From contig NZ_UWYY01000013.1 in the NCBI RefSeq assembly GCF_900608595.1, positions 164,862-228,861 of the forward strand: DNA of 64,000 bases, given 5' to 3'. Shown here piece after piece: positions 50,654-59,274 of the stretch. The DNA comes from Promicromonospora panici. Its GTDB lineage: Bacteria > Actinomycetota > Actinomycetes > Actinomycetales > Cellulomonadaceae. A program made the position numbers and the translations under genes. The stretch's first letter is position 1; each line of letters opens with the position of its first letter. The notes beneath the pieces were generated by a model. That model saw only the letters and a list, made by a program, of their open reading frames with translations, was not told the origin of the DNA and searched no databases.

Positions 50654-51901
50654 ATGGAAACGATCGGCAGGCCTCGCGGTGGGACCCATGCGGTCCTGGC
50701 CGTGCTGTTCTTGGGCGCGTTCGCGATGGGCAGCGCAGAGCTGCTCGTCATGGGGATGCTCGACCTGATCGCGGCCGACCTGGCCGTCTCGATCCCAGCG
50801 GCCGGCGCGCTGGTGACCGCGTTCGCGCTGGGCATGGCGTTCGGCGGTCCGTTGCTCGCGCTCGTGACGGCGCACCTGGACCGTAGAGCGGTACTGGTGG
50901 GTGCCCTGGCGGCGTTCGCGCTGCTCAACCTGGTGCCGGTACTGGTGGCCGACCACACGCTGTTCCTCGTTGCGCGTGCCGGGGTCGGAGCGACCGAGGG
51001 CCTGTTCGTCGCTGCCGCTCTTACCGCCCTGGAGGGCATCGTCCCGCGGGAGCGTGCCGGCCGCGCGATGGGTGTGGTGATCACCGGTTTCGCTGCTGCG
51101 AGCGCTCTCGGCATGCCGCTCGCGTCGCTGATGGGGCGGGAGTTCGGGTGGCGCGCGTCGTTCGTGGGCCTGGCGGTCATCGGGGTCGGGGTCATGCTCG
51201 CCGCCATGCTGGTGCTCCCTCCGGTCCCGACGGCGAGCGCGAGCCGGACGGCCGGCGCCCAGCTGCGCCATGCGTTCGCACCGCGGGTGCTCGCCTTGTT
51301 GGCGCTGTGCTGCCTGGTTTTCGCGGGTATCCAGTCGGCCCTGACGTACCTGGTGCCGTACCTGGGTGACGTCACGGGTGTCACCGGCCCGGTGGTGGTG
51401 GGTGTGCTGTTCGCATTCGGGGTGGCGACGACGGTGGGTTCCGCGGCAGGATCACGCTTCGCCGACGCTCACGCCGCGCTCGCCCTGCAGTGTGGGACGA
51501 TCGGGCTGACGGTCTCGCTGCTCGCCATGTTCCTCTTCGGCGGGCAGGTCGTGGTCGCGGTGCTGGGCATCATCGGCATGGGACTGTTCGCCATGGGGAT
51601 GGCGCCTGCCATGCAGAGCCGGGTGATGAGCCTGGCCGGACCCGGAGCGGCCCTGGCCGCCTCGCTGCCGGCGTCCGCCAGTAACGCCGGGGACGCCGTC
51701 GGCGCCCTGCTCGGGGGCGCAGCGATCGGGCACGCGGGCCTGGCTGCCGCCGTCTTCGTCGGAGCCGTGATCGCAGCGACCGCGGTGGTCGTGGCCATCG
51801 CCACCGGCCGACTCCGCCCTCAGGCTCCCGCCACAGAGGCCGCCCGGCGGACCGCTGAGCCGGGCGCCGAGCCGCTCGCCATGGTTAGCCAGTCTGACTG
51901 A
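50654..51901 (+). CDS. MFS transporter, Cmx/CmrA-type exporter
   Basis: A 415-residue twelve-helix major facilitator (DHA1 group) with the first-helix motif FAMGSAELLVMGMLDLIAADLAVSIPAAGALVTAFALGMAFGGP, loop VTAHLDRRAVLVGALAAF and ALPASASNAGDAVGALLGG near the end. Relatives export chloramphenicol or other drugs. AGGGGAGG precedes ATG 50654. First gene of a three-gene operon under two ArsR operators. Confidence 0.9.
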   Translation: METIGRPRGGTHAVLAVLFLGAFAMGSAELLVMGMLDLIAADLAVSIPAAGALVTAFALGMAFGGPLLALVTAHLDRRAVLVGALAAFALLNLVPVLVADHTLFLVARAGVGATEGLFVAAALTALEGIVPRERAGRAMGVVITGFAAASALGMPLASLMGREFGWRASFVGLAVIGVGVMLAAMLVLPPVPTASASRTAGAQLRHAFAPRVLALLALCCLVFAGIQSALTYLVPYLGDVTGVTGPVVVGVLFAFGVATTVGSAAGSRFADAHAALALQCGTIGLTVSLLAMFLFGGQVVVAVLGIIGMGLFAMGMAPAMQSRVMSLAGPGAALAASLPASASNAGDAVGALLGGAAIGHAGLAAAVFVGAVIAATAVVVAIATGRLRPQAPATEAARRTAEPGAEPLAMVSQSD

Positions 51902-51917
51902 GGAAAGGACGAACGAC

Positions 51918-52391
51918 ATGACCGACAACCCGCTGTCCGTCGCGGAGCAGGACACGTTCACCGTACGGCGCACGATCCGGATCGCCGCCCCGGTGGAGAA
52001 GGTCTGGAGGGCTGTCACCGAGCCGGAGCACATCTCCAGCTGGTTCGGGCGAACGGTGCTCGTCGGTGACGGCACCGGAGCGCACGGCACCGTCGCATGG
52101 CCGGACGAACCCGCCATCCCGATCCGCGTCGAGGAGGTCGACCCGCCGCGGGCCATCTCCTACCGATGGTGCAACGACGAGGCCACCGAGTCCGTCCCGA
52201 GCGAGGTCGACCCCGCACACTCGACGGTGTTCACCTTCACCCTCGAGCCGGTCGTCGGCGGCACGCAGCTCACCGTGGTCGAGACAGGGTTCGAGACCAC
52301 CACCGATCCCGCCGGCAACCTCGAGAGCCACCGCCTCGGCTGGGACGAACAGCTGGACCGGCTGGTCGTGGCGCTGGAGGCACAGCGATGA
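51918..52391 (+). CDS. SRPBCC (AHSA1-type) protein
   Basis: A 157-residue START-fold protein: FTVRRTIRIAAPVEKVWRAVTEPEHISSWFG, then YRWCNDEATESVP and FTFTLEPVVGGTQLTVVETGFE, with the final QLDRLVVALEAQ helix. AHSA1-like proteins paired with ArsR regulators are very common; they may bind the inducer. Its stop overlaps the ArsR start (ATGA). Confidence 0.9.
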   Translation: MTDNPLSVAEQDTFTVRRTIRIAAPVEKVWRAVTEPEHISSWFGRTVLVGDGTGAHGTVAWPDEPAIPIRVEEVDPPRAISYRWCNDEATESVPSEVDPAHSTVFTFTLEPVVGGTQLTVVETGFETTTDPAGNLESHRLGWDEQLDRLVVALEAQR

Positions 52392-52702
52392 AGGAGGCAC
52401 TGGTCCCGGTGTGCGCTGCGCTGGGTGACGAGAACCGCTGGAGCATCCTGACCAGACTGGGTGAAGCCCCGGCGTCCGCGTCGACGCTGGCCACCACGCT
52501 GCCGATCAGCCGCCAGGCGATCGCCAAGCACCTCGAGATCCTCCAGCGGGTCGGACTGGTCGAGCCGGTGCCGGTCGGCCGCGAAGTGCGATACCGGGTG
52601 CTGGGCTCGGAGTTCAGCGCCACCGCCAGACGGCTCGAAGCCATCGGCACTGCCTGGGAGCGACGCCTCCTGGACATCAAGGTGATCGCGGAGGATCTCT
52701 GA
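52388..52702 (+). CDS. ArsR family transcriptional regulator
   Basis: A 104-residue winged-helix repressor: LVPVCAALGDENRWSILTRLGEAPASASTLATTLPISRQAIAKHLEILQRVGLVEPVPVGREVRYRVL. The metal-binding CVC motif is absent, so it senses something other than arsenite or Zn. Co-translated with the SRPBCC gene. It probably represses its own operon at the two TGCAACC sites 1.8 kb upstream. Confidence 0.93.
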   Translation: MKEALVPVCAALGDENRWSILTRLGEAPASASTLATTLPISRQAIAKHLEILQRVGLVEPVPVGREVRYRVLGSEFSATARRLEAIGTAWERRLLDIKVIAEDL

Positions 52703-52804
52703 TGACCCGGCGCGCCTCGGCCCTCAACGGCCCCGCGCCGCCGACCGGGCGGTCCACGAGAGCGAGATCGAGCGTCTGCGCCAGCGGTCGGGGTCGGATG
52801 GGCG

Positions 52805-53686
52805 TCAGGCTGGCCCTGACGATGGCGCGCCGGCGGTGTGGCGGCTGATCCGCTGCGCCCCGACGAGGTCCGCGACGACGCCGTAGTGGTCGCTGGCCCA
52901 TACCCCGCCGACGGGCTGATCCAGGACCCTGCGGCAGTCGGTGACCTGCAACGTCGGTCCGCGCAGGCCGCTGCGCACCAGGATGTAGTCGATCCTCCGG
53001 GACGTCGCCGTGCCGAACTCGCCATCGCGGACCAGGGGGTTGGCCAGCTCGAACGTGTGCCCTGGTTCGCCGGGGTGGGCGTACTCCCAGGCGTCCTGGT
53101 AGCAGACGCTCAGCTGCTGCGCGGTCCCCCGGCCCTGCCAGAAGCGCATGCTGTCGGAGTTGGGGGCGGCGTCGAAGTCACCGACGACCAGGGCGTGGAC
53201 GTCGCGGTCGCCGATGTGGTCCTCCATCGCGCGCGCGACCAGAATCGCCTGCTGCTCCCGCTCCAGCTCGAACGGGAGAGGCCAGGTCGGCTTGTGGTGC
53301 GTCACGAGCATGCGGCCGAGCGGGGTGTCGAGCTCGACCAGCAGGGCGGCGCCCCATGGCAGGACCCGGCGGCTGCGCTCGCTGACACCCAGATCGATCT
53401 CCGTGACCAGTCGGTGCGGCCAGCGGGTCGCCAGGGTGCCCGCGACGCCGTCGTCGGACGGGCGGGAGAAATGGGTGAGGTGGTAGCCCGGACCGATCAG
53501 GCGGTCCAGGATCTCCGGTGAGCCGACCGGCACCTCCTGGAGGGCGACGATGTCGGGATCCAGGCTGCGGATCGTGTCGCCGGTCAGCCGATGTCGCCGG
53601 TCCCAGTCGGGGTTGCCCGGCCCGAAGACGTTCATAGTGAGCACCCGGACCCGGGGCGCCGACTCCGATGTCGTGGCTGTCGTCAT
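52805..53686 (-). CDS. endonuclease/exonuclease/phosphatase family protein
   Basis: A 293-residue EEP-fold hydrolase: VLTMNVFGPGNPDW, DIVALQEVPVGSPEI (catalytic Glu), MLVTHHKPTW, VVGDFDAAPNS (catalytic Asp with FDA), and RRIDYILVRSG ... WASDHYGVVADL (final Asp-His). All active-site pieces are present. No signal peptide, so it works inside the cell or is a non-classical export; substrate could be nucleic acid, phosphoinositide-like or nucleotide. ATG 53686 chosen by family start. Converges with the ArsR gene. Confidence 0.88.
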   Translation of the reverse strand: MTTATTSESAPRVRVLTMNVFGPGNPDWDRRHRLTGDTIRSLDPDIVALQEVPVGSPEILDRLIGPGYHLTHFSRPSDDGVAGTLATRWPHRLVTEIDLGVSERSRRVLPWGAALLVELDTPLGRMLVTHHKPTWPLPFELEREQQAILVARAMEDHIGDRDVHALVVGDFDAAPNSDSMRFWQGRGTAQQLSVCYQDAWEYAHPGEPGHTFELANPLVRDGEFGTATSRRIDYILVRSGLRGPTLQVTDCRRVLDQPVGGVWASDHYGVVADLVGAQRISRHTAGAPSSGPA

Positions 53687-53835
53687 GACTGCATCGTCCA
53701 ACGACGACGTCCGGCGCGCCGCCGAGCCATCCGGGCGCACGCGAAACGGCGGCCGACGCCGCACCACGTCGCGAGACGTCAGTGCAGGTCAGCCGCCGTT
53801 CCAACGACGTCACCAGGCCCTAGAGGGCCGCCGGA

Positions 53836-55260
53836 TCAGATGTCGTAGTAGAGCTCGAACTCGTGCGGGTGCGGCCGCAGGCGGATCGGGTCGATCTCGT
53901 TCTCGCGCTTGTACGCGATCCAGGTCTCGATCAGGTCCTCGGTGAACACGTCACCGGCGGTGAGGAACTCGTGGTCGGCCTCGAGCGCGTCGAGCACGCC
54001 CGGGAGCGACGTCGGAACCTGCGCGATCTGAGCGTGCTCCTCCGGGGGCAGCTCGTACAGGTCCTTGTCGACCGGGGCCGGCGGCTCGATGCGGTTCTTG
54101 ATGCCGTCCAGGCCGGCCATCAGCATCGCTGAGAACGCCAGGTACGGGTTCGACGAGGGGTCCGGCGCGCGGAACTCGATGCGCTTGGCCTTCGGCGACG
54201 TACCCGTGATCGGGATACGGATCGAGGCGGAGCGGTTACGGGCCGAGTAGACGAGGTTCACGGGAGCCTCGAAGCCCGGCACCAGGCGGTGGTACGAGTT
54301 CACCGACGGGTTGGTGAAGGCGAGCAGCGACGGCGCGTGCTTCAGGATGCCGCCGATGTACCAGCGGGCGAGGTCGGACAGGCCGCCGTAGCCCTTCTCG
54401 TCGTAGAACAGCGGCTCGCCGTTCTTCCAGAGCGACTGGTGCGAGTGCATGCCCGAGCCGTTGTCACCGAAGATCGGCTTCGGCATGAACGTGGCCGACT
54501 TGCCGGCCTCGAACGCGACGTTCTTGATGACGTACTTGAACTTCATCAGGTCGTCGGCGGCGTGCAGCAGGGAGTTGAACTTGTAGTTGATCTCCTGCTG
54601 GCCGGCGGTGCCCACCTCGTGGTGCGCGCGCTCGACGGAGAGGCCGACCTGACCGAGGGTCTTGACCATGTCGTCGCGCAGGTCCGCGAAGCGGTCGCTG
54701 GGCGAGGTGGGGAAGTAGCCGCCCTTGTAGCGGGTCTTGTACCCCTGGTTGCCACCCTCCTCCTCGCGGCCGGTGTTCCACGCGGCCTCGACGGAGTCGA
54801 TGGAGTAGAAGCTCTCGTTCGCGGCCGTCTTGAAGCGCACGTCGTCGAACACGTAGAACTCGGCCTCGGCGCCGAAGAAGACGGTGTCGGCGATGCCGGT
54901 CGACTTCAGGTAGGCCTCGGCCTTCGCCGCGATGTTGCGCGGGTCGCGGGCGTAGGCGTCGCCCGTGAACGGGTCCACGATCGAGAAGTTCACGATCAGG
55001 GTCTTGGCCTTGCGGAACGGGTCGATGTACGCCGTAGCGACGTCCGGCACGAGCTTCATGTCGGACTCGTGGATCGCCTGGAAACCGCGGATGGACGAAC
55101 CGTCGAACATGAGGCCCTCGCTGAAGGCGTCCTCGTCGAACTGCTCGACCGGGATGTTGAAGTGCTGCGTGACGCCCGGCAGGTCGATAAACCGGACGTC
55201 GACGAACTCCACCCCCTCGTTGCGGGTGAAGGCGATCGCCTCCTCGGCGTTCTTGAACAT
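53836..55260 (-). CDS. glnA: glutamine synthetase, type I (GSI-beta)
   Basis: Central ammonium-assimilation enzyme, a 474-residue dodecamer subunit. Motifs: FDGSSIRGFQAIHESDM, FFGAEAEFYVF, GGYFPTSPSD, HHEVGTAGQQEINY, GSGMHSHQSLW, and NRSASIRIP. The adenylylation site Tyr402 in DLYELPPEE is intact, so GlnE (8 kb away) can regulate it. GGAG lies 6 bp before ATG 55260. A double GlnR-type box sits about 105-140 bp upstream. It heads the conserved glnA-DUF4191-lipA-lipB block but is transcribed alone. Confidence 0.97.
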   Translation of the reverse strand: MFKNAEEAIAFTRNEGVEFVDVRFIDLPGVTQHFNIPVEQFDEDAFSEGLMFDGSSIRGFQAIHESDMKLVPDVATAYIDPFRKAKTLIVNFSIVDPFTGDAYARDPRNIAAKAEAYLKSTGIADTVFFGAEAEFYVFDDVRFKTAANESFYSIDSVEAAWNTGREEEGGNQGYKTRYKGGYFPTSPSDRFADLRDDMVKTLGQVGLSVERAHHEVGTAGQQEINYKFNSLLHAADDLMKFKYVIKNVAFEAGKSATFMPKPIFGDNGSGMHSHQSLWKNGEPLFYDEKGYGGLSDLARWYIGGILKHAPSLLAFTNPSVNSYHRLVPGFEAPVNLVYSARNRSASIRIPITGTSPKAKRIEFRAPDPSSNPYLAFSAMLMAGLDGIKNRIEPPAPVDKDLYELPPEEHAQIAQVPTSLPGVLDALEADHEFLTAGDVFTEDLIETWIAYKRENEIDPIRLRPHPHEFELYYDI

Positions 55261-55365
55261 CTGCGCTCCTTGCTCGCTCGATAAGTTCAGGGGGAGTCCG
55301 TCGGACCATGCCGGGACGAGCTGGGCACGGTCGCTCGCGGATCGCCATGAACCTATGGGCAGGTG

Positions 55366-55402
55366 GTTTCTCTCTGGTTACCGATTGTTGCGGGAATGTT
55401 TC
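55366..55402 (-). promoter_or_regulatory. double GlnR box upstream of glnA
   Basis: Read on the minus strand the segment has GAAAC-n6-GCAAC-n5-GTAAC-n6-GAAAC. The second half (GTAAC-CAGAGA-GAAAC, 55366-55381) matches the actinobacterial GlnR consensus (GTnAC-n6-GAAAC) exactly; the first half is a weaker mirror copy. Position 106-142 bp before glnA suits nitrogen control. The rest of 55261-55602 holds only this and the terminator below. Confidence 0.65.
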
Positions 55403-55530
55403 TCAGGTCTCTCGGCTGTGTAACCCCGGGGAGATCTGCTGGTCGAAGCTCCGGCAGCGAACCCCAGAGTGCCAGAACTCACATGACGCGGCCTGGCGGC
55501 GTCCGTCCATCGGACGGCCGAAAGAGCAGC

Positions 55531-55561
55531 AAAAAGGGCGCCTCCCAGCGGGAGGCGCCCT
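55531..55561 (-). terminator. rho-independent terminator of the DUF4191/lip strand
   Basis: A perfect 12-bp stem (AGGGCGCCTCCC with reverse complement) and a 3-base loop is followed on the minus strand by a run of five T. It lies 42 bp after the DUF4191 stop. Confidence 0.9.
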
Positions 55562-55602
55562 TCGCCAGGATCACCAGGCCGCTGCCCGACGGCGGTAGCC
55601 GG

Positions 55603-56346
55603 TCAGCGCCCGCGCATGCCCTTGCGGTCCGGGCGGGCACGGGTCGGGTCGACACCCTTGGGGATCGGCAGCTTGACTCCACCGATGGCCTTGAGCCGCT
55701 TGCTGATCTCGGCGACCTCGGCACGGGTCAGGGTCGACTTGAGCTTGGTGACGGCGCGCGCCACCTTGGTGAGCGGCACCTGCCCCTCGGCGTCGCCGCA
55801 CTGGATCAGCGTGACCGGCACGTTGGACAGGATGCGGCTGACCTTCTTGCGCTCCTGCTCGAGCAAGCGCACCGCGCGGTGCGGCGGCCCCTCGGAGACG
55901 AGCACGATGCCGGCCTTGCCGACACCCCGGAACACGAAGTCCTGGTTGCGGGCGTCGACCGCCACGGGCTCGTCCTCGAACGTCCAGCCACCCCGGACGG
56001 TGCCGAGCGCCGCCCGTGCCGCGCCGGGCTGGCCGGCGATCTGTGTGTAGGCGGCCTTCTCCGCACTGCGCGACAGCACGAACATCGCGGCCAGCACGCC
56101 GAACGGCACGCCGATGACCAGCGCGTAGACCCACGGGCCCGCGAGCACGCCGATGAGCAGCGCTACCGCCACGACCCCGACGAACGAGGCGAGCATCCAC
56201 CACGTGACGAGCGGGTTCTGCTTGCGGGTCATCTGGTAGACGTCCCACAGCTGGTGATACCAGCGGCGCTTCTTGGGCTTCTTCTGCTTGGCGGCAGACG
56301 CTGCTACGTCGTTGCGCGCGTCGCCTCCGGACGAGGTTCGGGCCAT
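55603..56346 (-). CDS. DUF4191 membrane protein
   Basis: A 247-residue actinobacterial membrane protein. A basic N-terminus (KQKKPKKRRWYHQLWDVYQMTRKQNP), two adjacent transmembrane helices (~40-85) and a soluble C-terminal domain with beta strands (GTVRGGWTFEDEPVAVDARNQDFVFRGVGKAGIVLVSEG) and a helix of Leu-Glu-Gln. Function unknown, conserved beside lipA and glnA in actinobacteria. ATG 56346 is used; an in-frame TTG at 56355 is possible. Usually an RDD protein lies between this gene and glnA; here it is missing. Confidence 0.88.
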   Translation of the reverse strand: MARTSSGGDARNDVAASAAKQKKPKKRRWYHQLWDVYQMTRKQNPLVTWWMLASFVGVVAVALLIGVLAGPWVYALVIGVPFGVLAAMFVLSRSAEKAAYTQIAGQPGAARAALGTVRGGWTFEDEPVAVDARNQDFVFRGVGKAGIVLVSEGPPHRAVRLLEQERKKVSRILSNVPVTLIQCGDAEGQVPLTKVARAVTKLKSTLTRAEVAEISKRLKAIGGVKLPIPKGVDPTRARPDRKGMRGR

Positions 56347-56388
56347 GGTCGTCAATCTTAGTGTGCTGCGGGTGGTCTGGTTGCCGGA

Positions 56389-57390
56389 TCAGCGAGCCAG
56401 CAGGCTCGCCGCCTCCTGCCGGGAGGTGGTCGGCTGTGCGAGGTGCGAGAGCGCTTCGGGGATCGCGCGGCCGTGCTTGGTCATCGCCTGGCCCCAGAGG
56501 CGGCCCGCGCGGTAGGAGGAACGCACCAGCGGCCCCGCCATGACGCCGAGGAAGCCGATCTCCTCGGCGGCCTCGGACAGCTCCACGAACTCCTCGGGCC
56601 GTACCCAGCGGTCCACCGGGTGGTGGCGCAGCGACGGGCGCAGGTACTGGGTGATCGTGATGATGTCGCAACCAGCGTCGTGCAGGTCCTGGAGGGCCTG
56701 CTTGACCTCGTCGATGGTCTCGCCCATGCCGAGGATCAGGTTGGACTTGGTGACCAGGCCGGCGTCGCGCGCACGGGTGATCACGGACAGCGAGCGCTCG
56801 TAGGTGAACGCCGGGCGGATCTGCTTGAAGATGCGCGGCACGGTCTCGACGTTGTGCGCGAGCACCTCGGGCCGGGACTCGTTGACGGCGTCGAGCAGCT
56901 CGGGGATGGCGTTGAAGTCCGGGATCAGGAGCTCGACACCGGTGCCGGGGTTCAGCGCGTGGATCTGGCGGACGGTCTCCGCGTAGAGCCAGGCGCCGCC
57001 GTCGGCCAGGTCGTCGCGGGCGACGCCGGTGACGGTCGAGTACTTCAGGCCCATGGTGCGCACGGACTCGGCGACACGGCGCGGCTCGTCCTTGTCGAAG
57101 TCGGCGGGCTTGCCGGTGTCGATCTGGCAGAAGTCGCAGCGGCGGGTGCACTGGTCACCACCGATGAGGAACGTGGCCTCGCGGTCCTCCCAGCACTCGA
57201 AGATGTTGGGACAGCCGGCCTCTTCGCAGACCGTGTGCAGGCCCTCGCCCTTGACGAGCGATTTCATGTCGCGGTACTCGGGTCCCATCACGGCCCGGGT
57301 CTTGATCCATTCGGGCTTCTTCTCGATGGGCGTGGCCGAGTTGCGCGCTTCGATGCGCAACATGCGTCGGCCTTCAGGTGCGATGGTCAC
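56389..57390 (-). CDS. lipA: lipoyl synthase
   Basis: Radical-SAM enzyme that inserts two sulfurs into octanoyl groups on lipoyl domains such as that of SucB encoded at the window edge. 333 residues: the auxiliary-cluster motif CEEAGCPNIFEC (C-x4-C-x5-C), the radical-SAM motif CTRRCDFC (C-x3-C-x2-C) and the final RSSY. GTG 57390 has GGGAGGG upstream. lipB lies 91 bp upstream on the same strand. Confidence 0.97.
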   Translation of the reverse strand: MTIAPEGRRMLRIEARNSATPIEKKPEWIKTRAVMGPEYRDMKSLVKGEGLHTVCEEAGCPNIFECWEDREATFLIGGDQCTRRCDFCQIDTGKPADFDKDEPRRVAESVRTMGLKYSTVTGVARDDLADGGAWLYAETVRQIHALNPGTGVELLIPDFNAIPELLDAVNESRPEVLAHNVETVPRIFKQIRPAFTYERSLSVITRARDAGLVTKSNLILGMGETIDEVKQALQDLHDAGCDIITITQYLRPSLRHHPVDRWVRPEEFVELSEAAEEIGFLGVMAGPLVRSSYRAGRLWGQAMTKHGRAIPEALSHLAQPTTSRQEAASLLAR

Positions 57391-57481
57391 GCAGATCCCT
57401 CCCAGGTCAGCGGGTCCGCCCAGCCTATGCCTCGGCCGGCCGCCCTCGCGCGGTCGTCCCGGAGGCGGCCAGTGGCGTTCG

Positions 57482-58192
57482 TCACGCGGTGGCGACGGCC
57501 GCCTCGGACGGCGCACGCGACGGCGTGCCGGACGGCGCCGCGCTCCGCGCCAGCAGCGGCGTGAGGTGCTCGACGAGGGCCGCCTCCAGCAGTGGCCGGA
57601 CCTCGTCGACCGTGACCCGCCGGCCGAGCTCGGCGGTCAGCGACGTGACGTCGGCGTCGTCGATCCCGCAGGGCACTATGCGGTCGAACGCGGTGAGGTC
57701 GGAGTCGCAGTTCAGGGCCAGGCCGTGCATGGTGACACCCTTGGCCACGCGTGCGCCGATGGCGCAGACCTTGCGCTCCCGGCGCGGGTTCGGGACGTCG
57801 GGGGAGTCGGCGGCGACCCACACCCCGGAGCGGCCCTCGACGCGCATCGTCTCGACGCCGAGCGTGGTGCAGACGTCCATCACTGCCTGCTCCAGCGTGC
57901 GGATGTACTCCACGACGTCGAACGGCTTGGCCAGCTTGATGATCGGGTAGGCCACGATCTGGCCGGGTCCGTGCCACGTGATCTGGCCCCCGCGGTCCAC
58001 CTTGATGACCTCGGTGCCGTCGGTCGGGAACTCGTCGCGCCGCGTGCGCACGCCCGCGGTGTAGACGGAGACGTGCTCCAGGAAGAAGACCGTGTCGGCC
58101 AGCTCCTCGGTTCGCACGGACTCGTGCGTGCTGCGCTGCAGATCCCAGCCCTCGTGGTACTCGATGTGGCCGCTGAGGTGGCGAATATCCAT
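57482..58192 (-). CDS. lipB: octanoyl-[ACP]:protein transferase
   Basis: Transfers octanoate from acyl carrier protein to lipoyl domains, the step before LipA. 236 residues: VYTAGVRTRRDEFP, VDRGGQITWHGPGQIVAYP, and the catalytic lysine-cysteine pair in ARVAKGVTMHGLALN and IVPCGI. The last ~20 residues are an Ala/Pro/Ser tail beyond the domain. Typical length. Confidence 0.97.
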   Translation of the reverse strand: MDIRHLSGHIEYHEGWDLQRSTHESVRTEELADTVFFLEHVSVYTAGVRTRRDEFPTDGTEVIKVDRGGQITWHGPGQIVAYPIIKLAKPFDVVEYIRTLEQAVMDVCTTLGVETMRVEGRSGVWVAADSPDVPNPRRERKVCAIGARVAKGVTMHGLALNCDSDLTAFDRIVPCGIDDADVTSLTAELGRRVTVDEVRPLLEAALVEHLTPLLARSAAPSGTPSRAPSEAAVATA

Positions 58193-58259
58193 GCCGGCAA
58201 GCGTAAGCCCGCCCAGGATGTTGGGTGCCGGCTTGCGCCGGACGCGACTCGTTGACCGG

Positions 58260-58322
58260 GATTCAGCAGGCGGACGGCGACCGTTGTCGCTCCGATTACG
58301 GTCGTCGCCAGCCTGCTGAATC
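58260..58322 (-). terminator. long hairpin between DUF1524 and lipB genes
   Basis: A perfect 12-bp outer stem (58260-58271 with 58311-58322) encloses a second stem (GGCGACC / GGTCGTCGCC region). It lies downstream of the DUF1524 stop and upstream of lipB. Confidence 0.7.
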
Positions 58323-58391
58323 AGGCTCAGCGGGGACAGCCGAGCGGGCCGGGCCAGCGAGACCGAGGTCAGCTAACTGTCACTGCCGCGG

Positions 58392-59117
58392 TCAGGGGGT
58401 CGGGAGGGGTTCCGCCGGGCAGCTGGTCAGGACGTCCTCCATGGCGTCGTGCTCGGCGGGCGTGACCCACAGCTCGTACTTGGCCTTGACCGCGATCTGC
58501 CGGGCGACGTACTCGCAGCGGTAGGCCTGGTTCTCGGGGAGCCACTCCGAGGCGTCCTTGGCACCCTTGCCCATGTTGGCCGGGCCGTCGGAGGCGACGA
58601 GGTTGAGCGGGTCGTTCGCGATCTGCACGCGCTTGTCCTCGTCCCAGTCCGCCGCACCCGTGGTCCAGGCGTTCATCAGGGCCACGACGTGGTCGATCTG
58701 CACGTCGCCGGAGTTCTCACCGCGCTCGAACGCGATGGTCTCGCCCGTGTACGGGTCGTCGAGGGTGCCGGACGCGACCTCGCACGTGTCGCCGGCGGAG
58801 AACTCGATGTCCTCGAGGTCACGCTGCAGCATGTCGTTCCGGGTGTCGCAGCCGTTGTCGTCGGCGTCCTGCCAGGCGCTGCCGAAGTCGCCCTCGCGGT
58901 CGTAGCCGTCCTCGGTGGCGGCGTCCTGCACGGTGAGCGAGTCGAGCGTCGCGAGGGCCGAGCCCTCGGCGCCTTCGGCGGGGGCCACGTCTTCGCCGAA
59001 GGACTTGAGGACGAAGTTGCCGGCGAGCACGAGTGCCGCGACCGCGATGAGCACGAGCTGCAGGGTCTTGCGGGTCTGGCTGGACTTGTTGGCTGTGGCG
59101 GACACGAGCCCCCTCAT
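58392..59117 (-). CDS. secreted/anchored DUF1524 HNH nuclease
   Basis: A 241-residue exported nuclease-type protein of the GmrSD C-terminal/DUF1524 HNH family. One N-terminal transmembrane or signal helix (LVLIAVAALVLAGNFVL) is followed by an acidic linker and the HNH core: VQIDHVVALMNAWTTGA, NDPLNLVASDGPANMGKGAKDASEWLPE, and a C-terminal VARQIAVKAKYELWV with Cys residues (CDTR, CEVA, CEYV, SCPA) likely in disulfides. Secreted members are thought to degrade DNA outside the cell for nutrition. ATG 59117; GTG 59105 is possible. Confidence 0.85.
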   Translation of the reverse strand: MRGLVSATANKSSQTRKTLQLVLIAVAALVLAGNFVLKSFGEDVAPAEGAEGSALATLDSLTVQDAATEDGYDREGDFGSAWQDADDNGCDTRNDMLQRDLEDIEFSAGDTCEVASGTLDDPYTGETIAFERGENSGDVQIDHVVALMNAWTTGAADWDEDKRVQIANDPLNLVASDGPANMGKGAKDASEWLPENQAYRCEYVARQIAVKAKYELWVTPAEHDAMEDVLTSCPAEPLPTP

Positions 59118-59274
59118 TCTGTCGGCCGGGATCGTCCGGGCACACGTGGACCGGACAACGCTAAGAAACGTGTGAAACGTACCTCTTGCCCCAGTCTGCC
59201 AGAGTTGTGTTACGGCTCTTAACCCGCTGACCAGTGATCTCGCGTTGCCGCGCCCAGCGGGGCACCATGGGGCC

